From Paracoccaceae bacterium (GTDB lineage Bacteria; Pseudomonadota; Alphaproteobacteria; Rhizobiales; Stappiaceae): a stretch of 51,756 bases of DNA. Shown one piece after another: positions 8,755-16,675 of this stretch. Both the position numbers and the translations under genes were made by a program. Positions within the stretch are counted from its first letter, which is position 1. Each line of letters opens with the position of its first letter. The DNA lies in contig JABXHV010000090.1 in NCBI GenBank assembly GCA_013373445.1, positions 1 through 51,756 on the forward strand, read 5' to 3'. Below the pieces are notes generated by a model. It was not told the origin of the DNA. It worked only from the letters and a program-made list of their open reading frames with translations, and did not search any database.

Positions 8755-9105
8755 TGGTTCCTCAATGGTGATTTGGCCAAGACGTTATCGATTGGTCATA
8801 TTGAGGGCAAGTCATGAAAGAACGCGTGTTTGGCAATTAACTAGGCATATTTCTGCCTGTTTTTTAATCCCTTACGTTGCGGTGCTAGATGCTCAGGTGC
8901 TTTGCTGGATGTCATTTCTGTCAGTGATGTTTCTATAAGAGTTTGATTTATATGTTGTTTATAAATGTCATATCGTTGTGGCATGCCGCTTGCTAAATAG
9001 ATAGGGCGTGAATGCCTGATCCGCTCCCAGGGCCTTTGTTGGCACAGCGGCAGAGCAAGCAGTCGGGTTTTGCCCGGCGTATAGCTATAGGAGAGTTGTG
9101 ACAGC
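8755..9105. promoter_or_regulatory. Divergent control region between rid and ABC importer operons
   Basis: 351 bp without a gene. AT-rich around 8920-8985, where both promoters probably sit; I could not place a confident -35/-10 pair. The 3' 65 bases form the structured leader described separately. Confidence 0.45.
9043..9100 (+). promoter_or_regulatory. Candidate NMT1-type (xanthine/urate) riboswitch overlapping the ribosome site
   Basis: Visible structure: an outer helix CACA (9043-9046) with TGTG (9097-9100) plus a G-T wobble (9047/9096), large internal loops, and an inner helix GTCGGG (9062-9067) with CCCGGC (9073-9078) around a TTTTG loop. The 3' internal loop holds the palindrome TATAGCTATA (9080-9089) and the Shine-Dalgarno GGAGAG (9090-9095), directly beside the outer helix. 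CTCC at 9024-9027 could pair with GGAG as an alternative. NMT1-motif RNAs are known to precede NMT1-domain ABC genes in proteobacteria and to bind xanthine or urate. The size, two-helix plan and downstream gene fit, but I have not matched the conserved nucleotides. Confidence 0.45.
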
Positions 9106-10110
9106 ATGCGCGCGCTTAAAAAAGTCGGTGTATCTATCGCTGCAGTATTTATCACTTCTTCCAGCGCCTACGCGCTCGATGAAGTCAAGTTTGGTACCAA
9201 CTGGCTCGCTCAGGCTGAGCACGGTGGTTACTATCAGGCCGTAGCTGACGGCACCTACGAAAAATACGGTCTCGATGTTGAAATCGTTCAGGGCGGTCCA
9301 CAGGCTGCCAACCGTGCTTTGCTTCTCGCTGGTAAAATTGATTTCTTCATGGCGGGAAACATGCTGCAGCCATTGAGCGCAGCTGCTGAAGACATTCCAC
9401 TCATCGAAGTTGCTGCGATCTTCCAAAAGGACCCTCAGGTTCTGATCGCGCACCCGGATGTTGGTCTCGAGAAATTTGAAGACTTGGCAAAACTGCCAAC
9501 AATCTTCATGGGCAAGAACGGTTTTTCTTCTTACTTTCAGTGGATGAAGTCTGCATACGAAGGTTTTGCTGATGAGCAGTACAAGCCTTATGCATTCAAC
9601 CCGGGCCCGTTCCTTGCTGACAAGCAATCCGCACAGCAGGGCTACATTACGTCTGAGCCATATGCGATCGAGCAAGAAGGTGGCATCAAGCCTAAGCTCT
9701 TTCTTCTCGCCGATGCTGGTTTTGAAACCTATTCAACGCTGATCGAAGGCCGTACGGACTTCGTTGCCGAGAACAAGGATCTGACACAGCGTTTTGTCGA
9801 TGCAACGATCATCGGTTGGTACAACTACCTCTATGGTGACAACGCTGCTGCGAATGAACTGATCAAAAAAGACAATCCAGAGATGTCTGATGAGCAGATC
9901 GCGTTCTCCATTGAAACAATGAAGTCTTTCGGCCTGGTTGAATCAGGTGATGCTCTCGATAAGGGCATTGGTTGTATGACCGATGAAAAGCAGGAAGAGT
10001 TTTACGCCAAGATGGTGAAAGCCGGCGTCGTTGAAGACGGTGTTGATATCACTGACGTCTACACGACCGAGTTTGTGTGTAAGGGCGTTGGCATGGAGCT
10101 GAAGAAGTAA
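9106..10110 (+). CDS. ABC transporter substrate-binding protein, NMT1/THI5-like
   Basis: 334 residues. Signal peptide about 1-23 (basic MRALKK, hydrophobic core, cleavage near SAYA|LDEV), so periplasmic. The mature part starts VKFGTNWLAQAEHGGYYQA, the standard opening of NMT1/SsuA-like binding proteins for pyrimidine-like or aromatic small molecules. AAN and FFMAGN segments line the usual ligand cleft. Two Cys near the C-terminus (CMTDEK, FVCKG) could form a disulfide. GGAGAG precedes ATG 9106 by 10 nt. Codon use is strongly biased (GCT, GGT, CGT), as expected for an abundant periplasmic protein. Downstream amidohydrolase and oxidase genes suggest the ligand is a purine- or pyrimidine-like heterocycle. 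Confidence 0.9.
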   Translation: MRALKKVGVSIAAVFITSSSAYALDEVKFGTNWLAQAEHGGYYQAVADGTYEKYGLDVEIVQGGPQAANRALLLAGKIDFFMAGNMLQPLSAAAEDIPLIEVAAIFQKDPQVLIAHPDVGLEKFEDLAKLPTIFMGKNGFSSYFQWMKSAYEGFADEQYKPYAFNPGPFLADKQSAQQGYITSEPYAIEQEGGIKPKLFLLADAGFETYSTLIEGRTDFVAENKDLTQRFVDATIIGWYNYLYGDNAAANELIKKDNPEMSDEQIAFSIETMKSFGLVESGDALDKGIGCMTDEKQEEFYAKMVKAGVVEDGVDITDVYTTEFVCKGVGMELKK

Positions 10111-10157
10111 TTCTTCTGCTCTGACGGACTTCTCTTTTCTCATCTGTTAACGTGAGT

Positions 10158-10183
10158 CTGTGTGGCGGTGTCCCGCCACACAG
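10158..10183 (+). repeat. Perfect 11-bp intercistronic hairpin after the binding-protein gene
   Basis: CTGTGTGGCGG (10158-10168) and CCGCCACACAG (10173-10183) pair perfectly around TGTC. No T run follows, so it is more likely an mRNA-stabilising or processing stem than a full terminator. It would favour excess binding protein over the ATPase and permease. Confidence 0.7.
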
Positions 10184-10247
10184 TATCTCAATGGGGCGCA
10201 TTCGCGCGCGCCAAAGGCCGGCACCTGGCCTAAAACGGAGCCTCCTC

Positions 10248-11081
10248 GTGACCAACGGAACGGCTACGGCCGACACTTCTCCATCAGTAGCTGATGCTGC
10301 TTCCAAACCTCTCGTCAGCTTGAAGGGGATTTCGAAAACCTTCTCCAACGGGACGGTTGCCCTGCAAAATATGACGCTTGATATCCAGCAGGGTCAGTTC
10401 ATTTCCCTCCTTGGACCATCAGGTTGCGGAAAATCGACAGCTTTGCGGATCATCGCCGGTCTTGGCGATCCAACATCCGGCAACATTGAATGGCCAACCT
10501 CCGGCTATGATGCGACCGGCAAGGCGATGCCTGAAATCAGTTTTGTGTTCCAGGAACCGACTTTGATGCCCTGGGCAACTGTATTCGGCAACGTTTGGTT
10601 GCCGCTGCGCCTGAAAGGCATTTCAAAAAAAGACGCGCGTGAACGCGTTGAAGAGGCGCTCGACATGGTTGGGCTGCACAATTTTGCCAACGCATATCCA
10701 AGAGAGCTTTCCGGTGGAATGAAGATGCGCGTGTCGATTGCGCGTGCGCTGGTAACGCGCCCGAAGCTGCTCTTGATGGATGAGCCCTTTGCCGCACTCG
10801 ACGAAATTACGCGTCACAAGCTCAACGATGATTTGCTGCGGTTGTGGGAGACATTTGGTTGGACAGTCTTGTTCGTGACGCACTCGGTTTATGAGAGCGT
10901 CTATTTGTCGAACCGCATTGTGGTGATGGCTGCACGGCCAGGCCGGGTGGTGAATGATATGGCCGTTCCCGCTCCATATCCCCGCGACGACACTTTCCGC
11001 ACTTCGAGTGTTTACAACGATTTTTGCAGGGACGCGTCTTCGGCCCTCCATGCAGCAATGGGGGCGAATGATCATCTATGA
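10248..11081 (+). CDS. ABC transporter ATP-binding protein (SsuB/TauB/ThiZ type)
   Basis: 277 residues. Walker A GPSGCGKST at residues 56-64, Q-loop FVFQEPTLMPW, signature LSGGMKMRVSIARAL and Walker B LLLMDEPFAALDE are intact. TVLFVTHSVYESVYLSNRIVVM is the H-loop region typical of nitrate/sulfonate/taurine-type ATPases. The start is chosen at GTG 10248 because GGAG lies 10 nt upstream and the length then fits the family; frames open from 10152 would run through the intercistronic hairpin. It overlaps the permease gene by 4 nt (ATGA), so the two are translationally coupled. Energises uptake of the ligand bound by the upstream NMT1 protein. Confidence 0.9.
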   Translation: MTNGTATADTSPSVADAASKPLVSLKGISKTFSNGTVALQNMTLDIQQGQFISLLGPSGCGKSTALRIIAGLGDPTSGNIEWPTSGYDATGKAMPEISFVFQEPTLMPWATVFGNVWLPLRLKGISKKDARERVEEALDMVGLHNFANAYPRELSGGMKMRVSIARALVTRPKLLLMDEPFAALDEITRHKLNDDLLRLWETFGWTVLFVTHSVYESVYLSNRIVVMAARPGRVVNDMAVPAPYPRDDTFRTSSVYNDFCRDASSALHAAMGANDHL

Positions 11082-11953
11082 CCGATCCTGATGTGAACAA
11101 AATGACAGCTCCAACAAATCAGATCGACCCTTCTGAGGTTGACCTTCTTCCGCCGGTAAAGACCTTTCCGGTAGAGCGTGTTCTGCGCGTGGCTATCCCT
11201 ATTATAATGCTCGGCCTGCTGGTTTTGCTTTGGGCCTGGTACGTGGATGCTTACGATGTGCCGCATTATATTCTGCCGTCTCCAATGCGCGTTGCTACTG
11301 CGATGGTGACAGACTGGCCGATCCTGTCAGCTGCGTTGGTTATTACGCTTGAAATCACACTGACGGCTTTGGGGATTGCCTTGGTCGGCGGGTTGGGCCT
11401 GGCAATCCTGATGTCGCAATCGCGCTGGATTGAGCTGGCTCTTTATCCATATGCCGTGATCTTGCAGGTCACGCCGATTGTTGCAATTGCTCCCTTGATC
11501 CTGATCTATGCACCAACAACCTACTCGGCTTTGTTGATCTGTGCTTGGCTCGTGGCGTTCTTCCCAATTCTTTCGAACACGACGCAGGGTTTGAAGTCGA
11601 CTGATCATAATCTTCTGAACCTGTTTGAACTCTACGGCGCCTCCCGCTGGCAAACGCTCTATTATCTGAAACTCCCAAATGCTCTACCTTACTTCCTTGC
11701 TGGTTTGCGGATTGCTGGTGGTCTTGCACTTATTGCTGCAGTCGTTGCCGAGTTCGCTGCGGGTTCTGCTGGTGCGCAGTCCGGATTGGCTTTCCGGTTG
11801 CTGGAATCCCAGTTCCGATTGAACATCCCTCGCTTGTTCGCTGCCCTTATTCTGCTGTCGGCAACGGGCGTTGTGATCTTCTCTATTACCAGCCTTGTCT
11901 CGCACCTGTTTCTGCGCAAGTGGCACGAGAGTGCCCTGAAGCGGGAGAACTGA
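11078..11953 (+). CDS. ABC transporter permease (SsuC/TauC type)
   Basis: 291 residues. A polar N-terminus of about 35 residues is followed by about six hydrophobic helices. The EAA coupling loop is visible as ELYGASRWQTLYYLKLPNAL followed by LAGLRIAGGLALIAAV, matching the BPD_transp_1 family. It starts within the ATPase stop codon (4-nt overlap) and ends 3 nt before the amidohydrolase start, so the importer and the catabolic enzymes are one transcript. Inner-membrane channel of the importer. Confidence 0.9.
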   Translation: MTDPDVNKMTAPTNQIDPSEVDLLPPVKTFPVERVLRVAIPIIMLGLLVLLWAWYVDAYDVPHYILPSPMRVATAMVTDWPILSAALVITLEITLTALGIALVGGLGLAILMSQSRWIELALYPYAVILQVTPIVAIAPLILIYAPTTYSALLICAWLVAFFPILSNTTQGLKSTDHNLLNLFELYGASRWQTLYYLKLPNALPYFLAGLRIAGGLALIAAVVAEFAAGSAGAQSGLAFRLLESQFRLNIPRLFAALILLSATGVVIFSITSLVSHLFLRKWHESALKREN

Positions 11954-11956
11954 TCG

Positions 11957-13288
11957 ATGGCAATGGTTTTGCCTGAGACCTTGGGCGCCCGGTTCGTGTT
12001 GACGAATGCGAGTGTGCCGGGATGCCTGTTGCCTGCCGGCTTTCAGACTGGCGATACGGCGGACCTCCAAAAGGTGGATCTCGAGATTTCTGATGGGACG
12101 ATTGTAAAGATCTTTCCGTCCGGCTCGACTGCCTTTGGAGATGTTCCTTGTGTCGATCTTGATGACGGGATGGTGTTGCCAACGCTCGTTGATGTTCATA
12201 CGCATCTCGACAAGGGACATATCTGGTCACGTAAACCGAACCCGGATGGCACTTTTGCGGGTGCATTGAAAGCGGTCGGAGAAGATCGTGTGGCGAACTG
12301 GACGCCAGAAGACGTGCGCGCCCGCATGGAGTTCGGGCTGAAATGTGCCTATGTCTACGGTACATCGGCTCTGCGTACGCACATCGATAGCTTGCCCCCG
12401 CAAGATGAGGTGAGCTGGCCGATTTTGTGCGAGCTGCGTGAAGACTGGAAAGATCGGATCGAGCTTCAGGGTTCCTGCCTGTTCGGTATAGACCGGCTTG
12501 AAATCGAGCCGGAATATCTCAAGAGAATTGCTGACCGGGTCGATGAAAGTGGCGGTCTTCTTGGATCAGTGACCTACATGGTGCCAAACCTTGAAAAGCA
12601 TCTTGATGCCATTTTTCAGGCGGCTATGGACCGTGGTCTTGATCTCGACTTTCACGTTGATGAAACCAAGGACGTCGATGCAAAGACACTGCGGGCGATT
12701 GCCGAGGCTGCCATTAGGGCAGGCTTTGAGGGCAAGATCTTGTGTGGTCACTGTTGTTCGATTGCGCGCCAGGATTCTGACTATGTCGATGGGACACTGG
12801 ACCTCGTTGCACGCGCTGGAATTTCCGTTGTCTCCCTGCCGATGTGCAACATGTATCTGCAGGACCGGGAGCCCGGTCGCACGCCTCGTTGGCGTGGCGT
12901 AACCTTGCTCCATGAGATGCGGGCACGCGGCATTCCTGTCGCAGTTGCGTCTGACAACACACGGGATCCATTTTACGCCTATGGGGATCTCGACTTGCTT
13001 GAAGTCTATTCTCAGGCGACCCGGATTCTGCAGCTGGACCACCCAATCGGGGACTGGATTTCGACGGTGTCGACATCGCCTGCTCAAGTGATGGGGTCTG
13101 CAAGTGGACAGATTTCGCAAGGCGGTAACGCGGATCTTATCGTCTTGAAAGCACGAAACTGGAGCGAGCTTTTGTCGCGGCCGCGAGGTGCGCGTGACGT
13201 GTTACGAAAAGGCATCGTTGTAACAGAAGAACTCCCGGACTATCGCGAGCTTGATGGTCTTTTTAAAAATGGAAGCAGTCAGTCATGA
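11957..13288 (+). CDS. Cytosine-deaminase-like amidohydrolase
   Basis: 443 residues, near CodA length. Metal ligands appear in order: H81 and H83 in VDVHTHLDKGHIW, FHVDE in the centre (the His and Glu of the CodA HxxE pair), LCGHCCS, and VASDNTRDPFYAYGDLD, which carries the catalytic Asp and the substrate-shaping loop of cytosine/isoguanine deaminases. Reaction in the family: hydrolytic deamination of a ring amino group, releasing ammonia. Its place right after an NMT1-type importer suggests it acts on the imported ring compound, which may not be cytosine. It overlaps the following FAD oxidase gene by 4 nt. Confidence 0.85.
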   Translation: MAMVLPETLGARFVLTNASVPGCLLPAGFQTGDTADLQKVDLEISDGTIVKIFPSGSTAFGDVPCVDLDDGMVLPTLVDVHTHLDKGHIWSRKPNPDGTFAGALKAVGEDRVANWTPEDVRARMEFGLKCAYVYGTSALRTHIDSLPPQDEVSWPILCELREDWKDRIELQGSCLFGIDRLEIEPEYLKRIADRVDESGGLLGSVTYMVPNLEKHLDAIFQAAMDRGLDLDFHVDETKDVDAKTLRAIAEAAIRAGFEGKILCGHCCSIARQDSDYVDGTLDLVARAGISVVSLPMCNMYLQDREPGRTPRWRGVTLLHEMRARGIPVAVASDNTRDPFYAYGDLDLLEVYSQATRILQLDHPIGDWISTVSTSPAQVMGSASGQISQGGNADLIVLKARNWSELLSRPRGARDVLRKGIVVTEELPDYRELDGLFKNGSSQS

Positions 13289-14688
13289 GTATTGAGGCAT
13301 TGAAAAGTGGCCTTGAGGGTCTTGAGATAGAGGAAAACCCTCAGATTGTGCGTCAAAAGAGCCGTGACTTCTTTTGGTACTCCCCGGTTTTGAAGAAGCA
13401 GTTGGACGATGTCACTGCGGATCTGATCGTAACGCCGAAAAGTGAAGCCGATGTCATTCAGACGATCAAGGCTTGCTATGAGAACGATATTCCGCTGACC
13501 GTTCGTGGCACCGGTACGGGCAACTACGGGCAGGCTATGCCGTTGTCTGGTGGTGTCGTTTTGAACATGGCCGGAATGAGCAAGATTGTGAAGATCGGCC
13601 AAGGCGTTGTTGTGGCCGAGGCCGGTGCGATTATTGCGAACATCGACGCGGCTTGCCGTGAGGAGTCTTCGCAAGAGCTGCGCCTGCATCCTTCCACTTA
13701 CAAGACGGCAACAATCGGAGGTTTCATCGCCGGTGGGTCCGGCGGCGTCGGCTCCATCAACTTCGGTGGCTTGCGTGATCTGGGTAACGTCATTCGTCTG
13801 CGGGTATTGACTATGGAAGCAGAACCGCGCGTGCTCGATATGACAGGCGAAGACTTGCAAAAAGTCATGCATGCATATGGCACCAACGGGATCATTACTG
13901 AAGTTGAGATGCCTTTGACCGCGGCCTATGATTGGGTCGATGTGATGGTGGCGTTTGATGACTTCATGGACGGTGTTCGTTTTGCCGATGCGCTAGGCAA
14001 TCAGGATGGTCTGTTGTGTAAGGAAATTGCGCCAATTGCAGCGCCTGTTCCTCACGACTACTTCCTGCGTCACCAGCAGTTCCTGACACCGGAAAAGTCC
14101 GTGGTGCTCTGTATGGTGGCGCCTTTTGCAATGAATGCCTTTGATGCATTTGCCTGCCGTCAAAAGGGTGCTGAAATTGTCTATCGGTCTGATCAAGCCG
14201 ATGAAGACGTGAAAAAACGGCTTCCTCCAACTTATGAGCTGGCCTGGAACCACACGACGCTTCGCGGTTTGCGGGTCGATCCGACGGTGACCTATCTGCA
14301 GGTTCTCTACCCGTTCCCGAACCAGATCGAAAAGGTTCAGACGATGTATGAGCTCCTCGGAGATGAGGTTGTTCCACATCTTGAATATGTGCGCTTTGAC
14401 GGCAAAGTGACCTGTTTCGGCCTGCCGATCGTTCGGTACTCATCCGAAGAGCGTCTTAACGAGATTATCAAGCTGCATGAAGACAACGGGTGTCCGATCT
14501 TCAATCCGCACCGCTATACGCTCGAAGAGGGGGGTATGAAACAAACAGATGCCGTGCAGTTGGCGTTCAAGAAAGAGGCCGATCCCAAGGGGCTTTTGAA
14601 CCCCGGCAAAATGATTGCCTGGGAAGATCCGTCATACGATTATTCATCTGATCAGGTCTTCCTGTTCCCGGGGCTTCAGCGGGACTGA
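13285..14688 (+). CDS. FAD-linked oxidase (GlcD/VAO-type)
   Basis: 467 residues. The FAD-binding PCMH domain spans about residues 45-220: TPKSEADVIQTIKACYENDIPLTVRGTG, then TIGGFIAGGSGGVGS and GTNGIITEVEMPL. A C-terminal FAD-oxidase cap follows and ends HRYTLEEGGM...DPKGLLNPGKM, the signature of glycolate/D-lactate dehydrogenase-like enzymes. Such enzymes oxidise 2-hydroxyacids or C-N/C-O bonds with FAD. Coupled by a 4-nt overlap to the deaminase-like gene, it probably acts on the deaminated or ring-opened product. No cysteine cluster or signal peptide; cytoplasmic or membrane-peripheral. Exact substrate unknown. Confidence 0.85.
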   Translation: MSIEALKSGLEGLEIEENPQIVRQKSRDFFWYSPVLKKQLDDVTADLIVTPKSEADVIQTIKACYENDIPLTVRGTGTGNYGQAMPLSGGVVLNMAGMSKIVKIGQGVVVAEAGAIIANIDAACREESSQELRLHPSTYKTATIGGFIAGGSGGVGSINFGGLRDLGNVIRLRVLTMEAEPRVLDMTGEDLQKVMHAYGTNGIITEVEMPLTAAYDWVDVMVAFDDFMDGVRFADALGNQDGLLCKEIAPIAAPVPHDYFLRHQQFLTPEKSVVLCMVAPFAMNAFDAFACRQKGAEIVYRSDQADEDVKKRLPPTYELAWNHTTLRGLRVDPTVTYLQVLYPFPNQIEKVQTMYELLGDEVVPHLEYVRFDGKVTCFGLPIVRYSSEERLNEIIKLHEDNGCPIFNPHRYTLEEGGMKQTDAVQLAFKKEADPKGLLNPGKMIAWEDPSYDYSSDQVFLFPGLQRD

Positions 14689-14713
14689 TCTGAGATTCCG
14701 AAGTTATGCGTCA

Positions 14714-14748
14714 GGACGGCCGCCCGGCTTGTTGAAAGCGGGCCGTCC
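14714..14748 (+). repeat. Intercistronic hairpin before the reductase pair
   Basis: GGACGGCC (14714-14721) pairs with GGCCGTCC (14741-14748), with a loop that may fold further. No immediate T run follows. Possible processing or attenuation point between the FAD oxidase and the two reductases. Confidence 0.45.
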
Positions 14749-14787
14749 CCTCCGCATGTCCGCTTTTTGAAACCGTTGGAGCAAGAT

Positions 14788-15369
14788 ATGCGCGTATTGG
14801 TCCTTTTCTCCCATCCGGTGGAGAGCAGTTTTGGTGCCGGCTTGCACGCTCAGGTCCTCGCATCGTTGAGGAAGGCGGGGCATGAGGTCGATAACTGCGA
14901 TCTTTATGCTGAAGACTTTGATCCGCGGCTGACGCGTGAAGAACGGCTTGGCTACCACGATCTTGATACCAACCAGGGCTCTGTTCAGGGATACGTCGAC
15001 CGATTGCAAAAAGCAGACGCATTGGTGATTGTGACGCCTGTCTGGAACTATGGACATCCAGCTATTCTCAAAGGCTTTTTTGACCGTGTGTTTTTGCCAG
15101 GTGTGTCTTTCAAGATGAAAGACGGCAAGGTTGCTCCGTGCTTGCACAACATCCGTAAGCTGACGGTCGTGACGACGTATGGCGGTACCCGTCAGCGGGC
15201 GTTTCTTGTTGGAGACCCGCCACGCAAAATTGCCAAACGTGTTTTGCGAGCCATCATCTGGCCATTCGCGCCGATCAAGTATCTGGCGCTTTATGATCTC
15301 AACAGACGAACTGACAGCGAGCGGGCAGGATTTCTCGCCAAGGTCGCTGATGAAATGGAAAAATTCTAA
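14788..15369 (+). CDS. Flavodoxin-fold NAD(P)H-dependent oxidoreductase, copy 1
   Basis: 193 residues, Flavodoxin_2 fold (NQO1/MdaB/KefF relatives). The N-terminal strand MRVLVLFSHPVESSFGA forms the flavin phosphate loop. VTPVWNYGHPAILKGFFDRVFLPG is the conserved FMN/FAD ring-binding segment and VVTTYGG the third flavin loop. These enzymes make two-electron reductions of quinones, azo or nitro compounds, or ring systems using NAD(P)H. ATG 14788 has GGAG 6 nt upstream, favouring it over the TTG at 14767. Its stop overlaps the start of a paralogue by one base, so the pair is co-translated and may form a heterodimer. Confidence 0.85.
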   Translation: MRVLVLFSHPVESSFGAGLHAQVLASLRKAGHEVDNCDLYAEDFDPRLTREERLGYHDLDTNQGSVQGYVDRLQKADALVIVTPVWNYGHPAILKGFFDRVFLPGVSFKMKDGKVAPCLHNIRKLTVVTTYGGTRQRAFLVGDPPRKIAKRVLRAIIWPFAPIKYLALYDLNRRTDSERAGFLAKVADEMEKF

Positions 15370-15956
15370 TGCGCGCGCTGGTCGTATATAGCCATCCTTG
15401 CTCTGAAAGCTACAACGCTGCGGTTCTGACAAAAGTAACTGAAACCCTGAGCGGATCTGGTCATGAGGTTCGTGTGCGGGATCTCTATCGCGATGGGTTT
15501 AACCCGGTCATGTCTGCCGAAGAACGCAGGAAATATCATGACAGGGGGATCAACGAAGAGCCGGTACGTGAGTATCTGGATGATCTTCTGTGGTGTGAGA
15601 TGCTGGTGTTTGTCTATCCGACGTGGTGGTTCGGCCTTCCTGCTATGCTGAAGGGGTGGTTCGATCGGGTCTGGATACCTTATGTCACCTTCGATATTCC
15701 CGGAGATGACGGTGGCATGGGTCCGCGCATGCAGCACGTAAAGAAAATCGCCGTCGTCACGACTTGCGGGGCGTCTTGGATTGTCTCAAAGTTTGTTGGC
15801 GAACCTGGTCGCAAGACGATCTTGCGTGGCATGCGTGCACTTGTCTCTCGCAGGTGCAAGACCCTTTATCTGGCGCACTATAAAATGGATACATCAACGC
15901 CTGAGAGCCGTGAGGCTTATCTGGGCAAGATCCAGTCCCGGCTGGCAAATTTCTAA
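15369..15956 (+). CDS. Flavodoxin-fold NAD(P)H-dependent oxidoreductase, copy 2
   Basis: 195 residues, clearly a paralogue of the preceding gene. It has the same MRALVVYSHPCSESYNAAVL phosphate loop, a YPTWWFGLPAMLKGWFDRVWIP flavin segment, and VVTTCGASWI. The aromatic YPTWWFG (against TPVWNYG in copy 1) suggests a different or complementary pocket. The start codon overlaps the previous stop (TAATG). Together with the upstream FAD oxidase it suggests a pathway with both oxidative and reductive steps, or a flavin/quinone electron partner for the oxidase. Confidence 0.85.
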   Translation: MRALVVYSHPCSESYNAAVLTKVTETLSGSGHEVRVRDLYRDGFNPVMSAEERRKYHDRGINEEPVREYLDDLLWCEMLVFVYPTWWFGLPAMLKGWFDRVWIPYVTFDIPGDDGGMGPRMQHVKKIAVVTTCGASWIVSKFVGEPGRKTILRGMRALVSRRCKTLYLAHYKMDTSTPESREAYLGKIQSRLANF

Positions 15957-16078
15957 TTAAAACACCGCTTGCGGGATCAGTGTCATTCGCCGGTTAAATA
16001 AGGCCCCTATGACCGTTGCAGTTCCATCGTCGTGCTGTGTGGTGCAATGATGGGTAGATAGGTGAATGGGGACACTGT

Positions 16079-16585
16079 ATGGCCTTCAATTATAAGAAGA
16101 GTGCGACGTTTCGTTTGGGGCAAGCTTCAAAGGCTTATCGTGCTCGTGCCGGTCAGCAATTGATGAGAATCAATCTTCACCCTGGACAGGAACTCCTGAT
16201 CAAGGTGTTGGCCGAAAACGACGGTCGCACCATGAGCGAGTTGGCCCAGGCGTTGGGTGTTCAGCCGCCAACTGTCACCAAGATGATCGCCCGTCTTTCC
16301 GCGCAGGGTGTGGTCGAGCGACATGTTGCAGATCGCGATGGTCGTTTGGCTCGAGTGTTTTTGACTGAAGATGGCAAGACACTCGTCAATGATGTCGATC
16401 GGACCTGGAAACGCTTGGAACGCGAAGCGATGGCCGGGATTGATGACAAGGACAGAAAGAAGCTTCGGAAGCTGCTGCGTCAAATCGAACGCAATCTTTC
16501 CTTGTCCAGTATTGATGATGGCGAGGACGACGATGTGGATACCTCTCTTGATGAGGTTCCAAAAGCTCAGCTCGAGCAAGCGTGA
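16079..16585 (+). CDS. MarR-family transcriptional regulator
   Basis: 168 residues. The winged helix spans about 35-135: MSELAQALGVQPPTVTKMIARLSAQGVVERHVADRDGRLARVFLTEDG is textbook MarR (helix-turn-helix then DxR wing). An acidic tail of about 25 residues (DDGEDDDVD) follows. GGGGAC lies about 7 nt before ATG 16079. It lies 122 bp after the reductase pair on the same strand, and is a likely local repressor for the heterocycle operon or the reductases. MarR proteins usually respond to aromatic or heterocyclic ligands. Confidence 0.85.
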   Translation: MAFNYKKSATFRLGQASKAYRARAGQQLMRINLHPGQELLIKVLAENDGRTMSELAQALGVQPPTVTKMIARLSAQGVVERHVADRDGRLARVFLTEDGKTLVNDVDRTWKRLEREAMAGIDDKDRKKLRKLLRQIERNLSLSSIDDGEDDDVDTSLDEVPKAQLEQA

Positions 16586-16660
16586 TTAACCCAACCTTCA
16601 TTTGACCGTTGAATGTCTGCTCACATCTTCCTATCTCGAAAGGGAGTTGAGTTGGGTTAA
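16586..16660 (+). repeat. 10-bp inverted repeat bracketing the leader of a small gene
   Basis: TTAACCCAAC at 16586-16595 (beginning right after the MarR stop) and GTTGGGTTAA at 16651-16660 are perfect reverse complements 55 bp apart. The second arm lies just before the small membrane-protein gene and after GGGAG at 16642-16646. The mRNA could close a long loop next to the start; alternatively it is a spaced operator. Confidence 0.6.
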
Positions 16661-16675
16661 ATGGAGATCGGATCA

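Noticed and set aside
8900-9100. Classical guanine (purine) riboswitch upstream of the ABC importer
   Set aside because: The conserved three-way-junction elements are absent; only the smaller two-helix structure is supported.
10152-10247. N-terminal extension of the ABC ATPase by 32 residues
   Set aside because: It would translate through a perfect hairpin, lacks a ribosome site and is not seen in the family; GTG 10248 has GGAG upstream.
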